Assembly: GCA_023410155.1 (NCBI GenBank)
Contig: JAEYQF010000260.1
Coordinates: forward strand, 1-10,791
Reading direction: 5' to 3'
Source of the DNA: Verrucomicrobiota bacterium
GTDB lineage: Bacteria; Verrucomicrobiota; Verrucomicrobiia; Opitutales; Opitutaceae
Length of the DNA stretch: 10,791 nt
Every line of letters starts with the position of its first letter. Position 1 is the first letter of the stretch. Shown one piece after another: positions 6,111-10,791 of this stretch. The notes beneath the pieces were generated by a model. That model was not told where the DNA came from. It searched no databases and saw nothing but the letters and a program-made list of their open reading frames with translations. The translations under genes and the position numbers were made by a program.

Positions 6111-7808
6111 ATGAGCCTCCCCGATCAGACGCCGAAGCTGCCGAAGTATCCCTTCCTGTTGGCCGACGCCGGCTTGCTTGGCGCCGCCGTATTTATCGCG
6201 ACGCGCTCGCCGGGCCCGCTCGGCACCGAAGCAACCCTCGCGATCGTTGCGTGCGTCGCCGTGGGCGGGCTGCTGGCCGCCGTGCCGTTCCTCGCCGACT
6301 ACGCCCGCAAACAGGACGAGGCGCTCGACGAGCGGCAGCGGGGTCTCGACGCCCTCTCTCGCACGGTCAACGAGACGGCCGAGCAGATCAGTATCGCCGC
6401 CAGCGGGCTTCACCAAATTGCCGAACTGGCCCAGCGAAATCTCAAACACGCCGAGCATCTGCCGCAGAAGCTGCACGAGAAGATCGCCGAGTTCCAAGCC
6501 CAGCTCGACAACGCGCGTGAGGACGATCGTGAACAATTGGAGAAGGAACTCGAAGAGCTGCGCGCCGCCGAAGGCGAACGGCTCGAAGCGGCCGCGGAAA
6601 AGATCGCCCGGGCCATCGCCGACCTCACCAAGCTCGAGTCCGTGGTCCAGAAGCACCTCGCGGCCGCGCAGGACGCCGCCGCCCAGCCACCGACACGGAT
6701 CGTCACGGCAATCGAAAACGCCACGAACGCCGCAGTCGAACGGCTCGCGCAAACTCCGGCCGGCGACAGCGACGGCGCCGTGGCGCGGATTCGCGAAGCA
6801 CAGGACGCAGCGCTCATGGCCATCGAAACCGCCCTCCGTTCCGGGACGAGCCGCGCCATGGCGGCGATCGAGTCGGCACTGAGCAAACCTATCGTCGTCT
6901 CCGCGCCGGCGATTGCCGCGCCGGCACCGATGGAAGAAAAGCCCGCTCTATCCGAAGAAATGCCCGCGCCCCGGCGTCGTCCTCGCGCGCGCCGTGAGGA
7001 GATTACTACGGAAGCTCCGCCGGCTGAGGCTCCCGTCAGCGCGGCGCCCGAGACGGACGCATCAGTCGACTCGACCTCACCGGTCGCGCAATCCTCGACC
7101 CGAATCACAGAGGCACCAGCCGCCGAGCCCGCCGAATCGGCGCCTTCGCCGGTCGAAGTGCCTGCCCAAGTCGAGCCCGTTGCCCAGGTGGAATCTCGCG
7201 CCGAACCACCCGCTGCGGAGTTGCCCGAAGAGACCGCGACAATCGCCTCCAGCGAAGAGGCTGTCGTGCCGGAGACCACTTCGGCCACGGAGCCGATTAC
7301 GTCCGCCGATCAATCCGTGGCGTCGAGTGTCCCGCCCGTGCCGGAGGAGACCCCGGACGCACCCGCCGGCGAGCCGAAGCCAGAGCTCGCGGAAACCGAA
7401 CCCGCTCCCGCCGAGGAACCCGCGCCCAAACCCCGCAAGCGCGCCGCGAAGCCCTCCAGCGATCTCACGATGGAACTGCCCGCCGATGATTTCTCCCAAA
7501 CGGCGCTGGAAGAAGCCGCGGGCCCGGCAGAACGTGTGATTTCATCGGACGGAGCCACCCGGCTGCTCGTCACTGCTTACATCGGCATCGGCAACCGCCT
7601 CTTCGTCCGCGGCGAAGGCCCTGGCCTCAGCGAGGAGAAAGGCGTGCCACTCCAGTTTGTCTCCATCGGCAAATGGCGTTGGGAGACCACCGATGCGACC
7701 GCGCCCGTGCGCGTGCGTATCTTCAAGAACGACACGATCGAGTGTCCCGGCCTCGGCGCACTCGCGATCGACCCTGGCCACCAAGCTGAAGTCACGGCGA
7801 AGTTCTAA
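6111..7808 (+). CDS. Membrane-anchored coiled-coil protein with disordered linker and C-terminal beta-rich domain
   Basis: A 565-residue protein of unknown function. Seen in order: two closely spaced hydrophobic segments (about 15-31 and 41-62), which anchor it with both ends on the same, probably cytoplasmic, side; a long charged helix/coiled coil (about 66-190, including EDDREQLEKELEELRAAEGE); an Ala-rich helical stretch to about 260; a Pro/Glu/Ala/Ser linker (about 261-470) with basic clusters RRRPRARR (288-295) and KPRKRAAK (440-447); and a compact C-terminal domain (about 480-565) with TRLLVTAYIGIGNRLFVRGE, FVSIGKWRWET and VRVRIFKNDTIECPGLGAL. The last domain has the alternating pattern of a beta-sandwich and, from memory, resembles a domain repeated in verrucomicrobial hypothetical proteins; a carbohydrate-binding-like fold is a guess. 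I chose the ATG at 6111, close before TM1; an in-frame GTG at 6069 adds 14 residues without character. The plan suggests a scaffold or tether, but no function is established. Confidence 0.75.
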   Translation: MSLPDQTPKLPKYPFLLADAGLLGAAVFIATRSPGPLGTEATLAIVACVAVGGLLAAVPFLADYARKQDEALDERQRGLDALSRTVNETAEQISIAASGLHQIAELAQRNLKHAEHLPQKLHEKIAEFQAQLDNAREDDREQLEKELEELRAAEGERLEAAAEKIARAIADLTKLESVVQKHLAAAQDAAAQPPTRIVTAIENATNAAVERLAQTPAGDSDGAVARIREAQDAALMAIETALRSGTSRAMAAIESALSKPIVVSAPAIAAPAPMEEKPALSEEMPAPRRRPRARREEITTEAPPAEAPVSAAPETDASVDSTSPVAQSSTRITEAPAAEPAESAPSPVEVPAQVEPVAQVESRAEPPAAELPEETATIASSEEAVVPETTSATEPITSADQSVASSVPPVPEETPDAPAGEPKPELAETEPAPAEEPAPKPRKRAAKPSSDLTMELPADDFSQTALEEAAGPAERVISSDGATRLLVTAYIGIGNRLFVRGEGPGLSEEKGVPLQFVSIGKWRWETTDATAPVRVRIFKNDTIECPGLGALAIDPGHQAEVTAKF

Positions 7809-7824
7809 GGCTTGCCGCCAGCTC

Positions 7825-7853
7825 ACGCGTCCGCGAGCGGCGCGTCCCTTTCC
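7825..7853 (+). terminator. Probable terminator hairpin after the coiled-coil gene
   Basis: ACGCG (7825-7829) pairs with CGCGT (7841-7845), and CCG (7831-7833) with CGG (7838-7840), around a CGAG tetraloop with one bulged T. CCCTTTCCC follows. It begins 17 bases after the stop. The weak T-run lowers confidence. Confidence 0.45.
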
Positions 7854-8023
7854 CATGCGGGGAACGCTGTAGTCGGCTGGGGCGAGCAGGTTGCACCGCG
7901 CACTGCGCCACGCCCGGCCGACCGCGTTTTGCACGAGCGCCCACCCGGTTTTCGGGTCCTCAGGGCGGCCAGGGATTTTTTAAGTTCCTCTCGCTTCGCG
8001 TATTCAGAAATCCAGCACACGGC

Positions 8024-8039
8024 TGGCACCGCATCAGCA
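8024..8039 (+). promoter_or_regulatory. Candidate sigma-54 promoter
   Basis: TGGCAC (8024-8029), five bases, then CAGCA (8035-8039). This keeps the defining GG-N10-GC spacing of sigma-54 (RpoN) promoters, and the -24 half is a perfect TGGCAC; the -12 half differs from TTGCA at two positions. It would place the transcript start about 45 bases before the DUF1328 ATG. A chance match is possible. Confidence 0.35.
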
Positions 8040-8084
8040 AAGAGCGAGGGCGTCTCACTCTTGTTCTACGTCTCAACCTCAAAC

Positions 8085-8089
8085 GGAGG
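8085..8089 (+). promoter_or_regulatory. Strong Shine-Dalgarno of the DUF1328 gene
   Basis: GGAGG ends seven bases before the ATG at 8097. It is the only canonical ribosome-binding site I see in the window, and it fixes this start over the in-frame upstream extension. Confidence 0.85.
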
Positions 8090-8096
8090 CCTCACT

Positions 8097-8273
8097 ATGT
8101 TACGCTGGATTGTGATACTTATCGTGATCGCGCTGATCGCCGGTGTGCTCGGGTTTACCGGGATTGCCGGCGCGGCCACCGATATCGCCCGGATCCTGTT
8201 CTATGTGTTCCTCGCGCTGCTTCTCATTGCGGCCCTGGTCAACGCATTCAGCGGTCGTCCCCCTGCTCCTTAA
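8097..8273 (+). CDS. DUF1328 (YtjA/UPF0391) small membrane protein
   Basis: A 58-residue peptide with two hydrophobic helices, about 4-27 and 31-50, and the family signature MLRWIVILIVIALIAGVLGF followed by GIAGAATDIARILFYVF. This closely matches the DUF1328/YtjA family of about 55-residue inner-membrane peptides, whose function is unknown. In E. coli ytjA neighbours osmY, which suggests osmotic or envelope stress. It has a strong ribosome-binding site and a candidate sigma-54 promoter, so it is probably highly translated when induced. The lipoprotein gene follows after 15 bases and is almost certainly in the same transcript. The short C-terminal tail SGRPPAP is likely soluble. Confidence 0.93.
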   Translation: MLRWIVILIVIALIAGVLGFTGIAGAATDIARILFYVFLALLLIAALVNAFSGRPPAP

Positions 8274-8288
8274 CCCAAACTCAAAGCC

Positions 8289-8702
8289 ATGAAATCCCCC
8301 ATCCTATCCACCCTCGTCATCCTCAGCGCCGGTCTGCTCGTCGTCGGCTGCAACCGCAACGACACCCGCACTGCCGCCAACGACACGGAATCCGCCCTCG
8401 AATCCGGCGCCTCCCAGATCAGCGCCGCCACGTCCAACGCGTGGGAAGAGGTCAAGGACTACTCCTACGATCGACGCAACGAACTGGCCGACAGCATCGA
8501 GCGCAACTACGACAGCCTGCGCGCCAACGTAAACGACAGCGAAGCCAAGGAGCAGCTCGACGACGCCGGCGAGCGTCTCCGCGAAGCCGCTCGCGAAGTT
8601 CGCGTCGCCACCCGCGACAACTGGGAAGATGCCAAGGACAAGCTCCGGGCCGCCTGGAACGACGTTCGCGATCGCTCCGACCGCAGCAACGTAGCCGAGT
8701 AA
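8289..8702 (+). CDS. Helical, highly charged lipoprotein with a repeated W-motif
   Basis: A 137-residue protein. The N-terminus MKSPILSTLVILSAGLLVVG followed by C21 is a type II signal peptide with lipobox V-V-G-C, so the mature chain starts at C21 and is lipidated; Asn at +2 does not signal inner-membrane retention by the E. coli rule, so the outer membrane is likely. The mature part is Ala/Asp/Glu/Arg-rich and should be almost all helix. A short motif recurs three times: AWEEVKD (51-57), NWEDAKD (111-117) and AWNDVRD (122-128), reminiscent of LEA-like or apolipoprotein-like amphipathic repeats. I do not recognise a named family. It lies 15 bases after the DUF1328 gene and shares its transcript; a role in envelope stress is inferred from that pairing. 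No Shine-Dalgarno precedes the ATG, so it may depend on translation of the upstream gene. Confidence 0.85.
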   Translation: MKSPILSTLVILSAGLLVVGCNRNDTRTAANDTESALESGASQISAATSNAWEEVKDYSYDRRNELADSIERNYDSLRANVNDSEAKEQLDDAGERLREAAREVRVATRDNWEDAKDKLRAAWNDVRDRSDRSNVAE

Positions 8703-8727
8703 CCGGCCGACGTTCGCAGCTCAGTGC

Positions 8728-8925
8728 TTAGTAATGTGGCGGACGCTCCTGCACGGGAGCGTCCGTTGCATTTCCGGAGCCCGGCGCCCGCTCCCGCAGC
8801 ACGACCAGTTCGCGCCGCAACCGCGCGATTTCCTCCGAGAGCTCGAGCATCACCTTGTCCTGCGCGGTCACGTGATGCTCCAGATAGGCGATCTTTTCCT
8901 CAAGAAGCTGCAGGCGGTCGTTCAC
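8728..8925 (-). CDS. slyX: SlyX family protein
   Basis: A 65-residue protein: a single coiled-coil helix (NDRLQLLEEKIAYLEHHVTA, then KVMLELSEEIARLRREL) and a tail ending PVQERPPHY, the family's PPPHY-type terminus. Length fits SlyX (about 70 residues). The biochemical role of SlyX is not established; E. coli slyX was named from the slyD lysis locus. The start is a GTG at 8925, inside the 3' end of the response-regulator gene: the two overlap by 26 bases in different frames, so translation is probably coupled. No independent ribosome-binding site is visible. The last codons form one strand-symmetric hairpin (8740-8765). Confidence 0.88.
   Translation of the reverse strand: MNDRLQLLEEKIAYLEHHVTAQDKVMLELSEEIARLRRELVVLRERAPGSGNATDAPVQERPPHY
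8740..8765. terminator. Hairpin within the slyX 3' end, possible terminator for the convergent lipoprotein operon
   Basis: CGGACGCTCC (8740-8749) and GGAGCGTCCG (8756-8765) form a perfect 10-bp stem with a 6-base loop. On the plus strand it lies 37 bases after the lipoprotein stop and is followed by TTGCATTT, a weak U-rich tail. On the minus strand it is inside slyX coding sequence, ending before the last three codons. Confidence 0.5.
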
Positions 8926-9517
8926 GGGTGACAGTAGGCGCTGGCGCCGCCGTGCGGCGTAGTTGCTCGAGTTCGGGCATGATCACGCGCTGATAGCAAT
9001 CCGGGCAGACCGAGTGGCTGAATTCGCTGCCGGTCCGCTCGTTGATGTAGCCCTCGATCTGCTGCCAGTAGTTCTGGTCGTCGCGGATTTTTTTGCAGTA
9101 GGAGCAGATCGGGAGCATCTCCTCGAGCTGCCGCACCTGCGTCGTGTAGCGGAGGATTCTCTCGGCCACGCGCAACCGGGTCCACAGCTCGGTGAAGTCG
9201 AGCGGCTTCGTCAGGAAGTCGTCCACGCCCGCGTCAGCCGCCGCACGGCGATTCTCATCCGTCGCGTCACTGCTCGTCAGCAGGATGAAATAGACATACT
9301 CGGTGCCGGCACGCGCACGGATGCGCCGGCACAGCTCCAGTCCGTCCACCCCGGGCATCATCCAGTCGCTCACCACCACCCGCGCCGACGACTCGTCGAG
9401 CCGGGCGAGCGCCGAGAGGCCGTCCTCTGCCTCGAAAGTCTCGTGCCCGAGATTTCGCAGCGCCTGCCTCAAAACGGCCCGAGCCACGGCATCGTCTTCG
9501 GCAGCGACAATCTTCAT
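8900..9517 (-). CDS. Response regulator: REC domain with C-terminal CxxC...CxxC zinc-ribbon-like tail
   Basis: A 205-residue cytoplasmic protein. A CheY-like receiver spans about 1-120 with acidic pocket E7-D8-D9, phosphoacceptor D51 in VVSDWMMPGVDG, T81 in ILLTSSD and K104 in FLTKPLDF; all needed residues are intact. A short helical linker (about 117-134) leads to LPICSYCKKIRDDQNYWQQ and EFSHSVCPDCYQ, where C138, C141, C171 and C174 make a likely zinc site. There is no DNA-binding or catalytic output domain. I know this tail as a recurrent C-terminal module on REC and PAS proteins, with no defined function. The ATG at 9517 starts directly at beta-1; an upstream in-frame GTG adds 37 unlike residues. 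It lies 170 bases after the hybrid kinase gene on the same strand and is a plausible phosphate acceptor from its Hpt domain. It overlaps slyX by 26 bases. Confidence 0.9.
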   Translation of the reverse strand: MKIVAAEDDAVARAVLRQALRNLGHETFEAEDGLSALARLDESSARVVVSDWMMPGVDGLELCRRIRARAGTEYVYFILLTSSDATDENRRAAADAGVDDFLTKPLDFTELWTRLRVAERILRYTTQVRQLEEMLPICSYCKKIRDDQNYWQQIEGYINERTGSEFSHSVCPDCYQRVIMPELEQLRRTAAPAPTVTRERPPAAS

Positions 9518-9615
9518 GTGCCGCAGCTCAAAACATCCGCTACCAACGTGCAACGGGAAACACCGCATGTGACGCGAGCCGCACTTTGGCACGACCTTGT
9601 CCACGCTCACTCCCG

Positions 9616-9663
9616 ACCCGATCCGCACCTGGGCGCGACCCGGTCCGCACTCAGGAGCGACTC
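9616..9663 (+). repeat. GC-rich intergenic repeat element, copy 3 (partial)
   Basis: ACCCGATCCG (9616-9625) is identical to 390-399, and CCCGGTCCGCACTCAG (9639-9654) matches 435-450 at 14 of 16 bases, the two differences being C/G exchanges. GCGACTC at 9657-9663 is the inverted form of GAGTCGC. The copy fills the 170-base gap between the kinase and response-regulator genes (9518-9687), where I see no gene and no promoter. Confidence 0.5.
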
Positions 9664-9687
9664 ATGCCACCCGTGCGCTCCAGCGGA

Positions 9688-10791
9688 TCAACCGGCTCGC
9701 AGTTTCGTCTCGATGCGCGCCACCGCCTGCTCGATGTCCTCCACCGCATCCGTCGCTTCGGCCCACGCCGGCGATCGCGCCGCTTTCTCCAACTTGAGCA
9801 ACAGCCCGCGAAGTTCCATTGCGCCCATCATGGCACAGGTGCCCGCGAAGGTGTGAGCGGCGGCCGCCAGGTCCGCGCCGCGGCGCTCCGCGAGCAGGCG
9901 GCGCAGAGTGGCGGTGTGCTCAGGCAGCTCCACCAGGAACATCGCCACCAGTTCGGGCCACAGCGAAGGCCCGCTGCGGCCCGGCAAGCGCTGCATCGCG
10001 CTCACGATGTTCGCATCGAAATCCTCCCGCTGCACCGCCGCGGCTGCCGACGTCGGATTCGGTTGCGCCGAATCCGCCTCGATCGTGGCAGAGAGCGTCA
10101 GTCCCCAGCGCAGCAACGCGGCGCGCAGCTCCTCCACCCGGATCGGTTTTGGCAGATAGTCAGACATGCCGGCGGCGAGGCATTTCGCTCGGTCGTCAGG
10201 CATCGCATACGCCGTCAGCGCGATTACCGGCACGGTTCGGTTAAGCTCGCCCGCTTGTCCGGAGCGCAACCGCCGTGTGGTTTCGTAACCATCAAGCTGC
10301 GGCATCTGGCAGTCCATCAGCACCAGGTCGAAGTTTCGCGCTGCCAGTGCCGCGAGCGCGTCGTGCCCATCTCCGACACACTCCGCTACGTGGCCGAGCC
10401 GGGCCAGTAGCATCTGCACGACCATCTGATTGGCGGCATTGTCCTCGGCGAGCAGGATCCGGGCTGCGCCATGCCCCCCGCCGGCCGGAGGAGTGGCCAC
10501 CGGTTCGACGATGCCCGGCTCCACCGCCGAGCTGAAAGTGAGGCAGCGTTGCAGATGTGATTCCCGGACCGGCTTCACGAGCGACGCGTCGAAGTCCGAG
10601 TCGTCCGCGGCGGGCGAACCGGTGATCGGGCCCGCCGGCGCAAGCAGCACCAGCCGGGTCGCCCCGACCAGCGGATCCGAGCGGATGTGGCCCGCGAGCG
10701 CGGGACCGTCGAAGTCGGGCAGTCTCCAATCTATGAATACAAGCGTGAAGGGCCGGCCCGCGGCGTGCGGGGTGGGCAGGCTGGGCCCGCC
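9688..10791 (-). CDS. Hybrid sensor histidine kinase, C-terminal part (REC-REC-Hpt)
   Basis: The frame is open to the right edge, so the sensor and kinase parts are missing; 367 residues are visible (numbering from the edge). REC1 (about 15-90) has phosphoacceptor D21 in FIDWRLPDFDG and K73 in LVKPVRE, but the usual Thr/Ser after beta-4 is replaced (VLLAPAG). REC2 (about 110-228) is canonical: AEDN with E116 and D117, D160 in LMDCQMPQLDG, T193 in IALTAYA, K215 in YLPKPI. After a Pro/Ala linker comes an Hpt domain (about 255-350) with the phosphorylatable H313 in AAHTFAGTCAMMGA. This is the BarA-like order in which phosphate moves kinase His to REC Asp to Hpt His and on to a separate response regulator. 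The REC protein downstream on the same strand is the obvious candidate partner. A GTG at 10650 lies within REC1 and is not the true start. Confidence 0.9.
   Translation of the reverse strand, partial: GGPSLPTPHAAGRPFTLVFIDWRLPDFDGPALAGHIRSDPLVGATRLVLLAPAGPITGSPAADDSDFDASLVKPVRESHLQRCLTFSSAVEPGIVEPVATPPAGGGHGAARILLAEDNAANQMVVQMLLARLGHVAECVGDGHDALAALAARNFDLVLMDCQMPQLDGYETTRRLRSGQAGELNRTVPVIALTAYAMPDDRAKCLAAGMSDYLPKPIRVEELRAALLRWGLTLSATIEADSAQPNPTSAAAAVQREDFDANIVSAMQRLPGRSGPSLWPELVAMFLVELPEHTATLRRLLAERRGADLAAAAHTFAGTCAMMGAMELRGLLLKLEKAARSPAWAEATDAVEDIEQAVARIETKLRAG

Larger units (their letters stand above)
7854..8096 (+). promoter_or_regulatory. Upstream region of the DUF1328 gene
   Basis: About 240 bases without a gene. 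It holds a small hairpin, ACCCG/CGGGT at 7943-7957, then a T-run at 7976-7981, and the lowest-GC patch in this part of the window near 7976-8015. A sigma-54-like site (8024-8039) and a clear ribosome-binding site (8085-8089) follow, listed separately. Confidence 0.4.

Noticed and set aside
6410..7288. 292-residue minus-strand frame opposite the coiled-coil protein, Ser/Ala-rich
   Set aside because: It mirrors the Ala/Glu/Pro repeats of the plus-strand protein. The plus-strand frame has membrane helices, a coiled coil and a structured end domain, so it is the real gene.
7943..7981. Small hairpin ACCCG/CGGGT followed later by a T-run
   Set aside because: The stem is only 5 bp and 18 bases separate it from the T-run, so I do not call it a terminator.
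7812..8096. In-frame upstream extension of the DUF1328 peptide
   Set aside because: The GGAGG site seven bases before 8097 and the exact family N-terminus fix the start; the extension covers a hairpin and a promoter-like region.
9518..9628. N-terminal extension of the response regulator from a GTG at 9628
   Set aside because: The added 37 residues have no receiver-like sequence and overlap a repeat copy; the ATG at 9517 begins directly at the first beta-strand.

Overview
The window looks like a chromosomal segment of a GC-rich Gram-negative bacterium. My best guess is a verrucomicrobium of the Opitutaceae type. Grounds: strong G/C preference at third codon positions, a diderm lipoprotein signal, few Shine-Dalgarno sequences, a receiver protein ending in a CxxC...CxxC tail with the 'PICSYCKKIRDDQ' vocabulary, and an aldo/keto reductase of a style I associate with that phylum. 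This assignment rests on remembered family resemblance, not on a search. No rRNA, tRNA, CRISPR array, transposase or phage gene is visible.

Layout. Positions 1-273 hold the C-terminus of a PQQ-dependent sugar dehydrogenase-like protein, closed by a textbook intrinsic terminator (301-334). A GC-rich repeat-bearing spacer follows. Next come a HAD phosphatase (503-1183) and a glycerol-1-phosphate dehydrogenase (1180-2235) overlapping by ATGA, then an aldo/keto reductase (2326-3315). The reductase converges on a minus-strand CHASE3 chemoreceptor (3490-5052); the 174-base gap between them carries three hairpins and no gene. Divergent from the receptor is a four-helix membrane protein (5299-5667), which converges on a small unrecognised protein (5683-5982, minus). 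A 565-residue membrane-anchored coiled-coil protein with a disordered Pro/Glu/Ala linker and a conserved-looking C-terminal domain occupies 6111-7808.

The last part has two blocks. One is a small envelope cassette: a DUF1328 membrane peptide (8097-8273) with the best ribosome-binding site in the window, and a helical lipoprotein (8289-8702). The other is a minus-strand signalling block: a hybrid histidine kinase C-terminus (REC-REC-Hpt, open at the right edge), a REC protein with a zinc-ribbon-like tail (8900-9517), and slyX (8728-8925), which overlaps the REC gene.

How genes may work together. The HAD phosphatase and G1P dehydrogenase are almost certainly translationally coupled and probably share a pathway through sn-glycerol 1-phosphate. 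The kinase's Hpt domain may pass phosphate to the neighbouring REC protein. The DUF1328 peptide and the lipoprotein look like an envelope-stress pair. The most unusual non-coding feature is a family of GC-rich repeats: the same 9-12 base words recur in several intergenic regions, in the same order in two of them.
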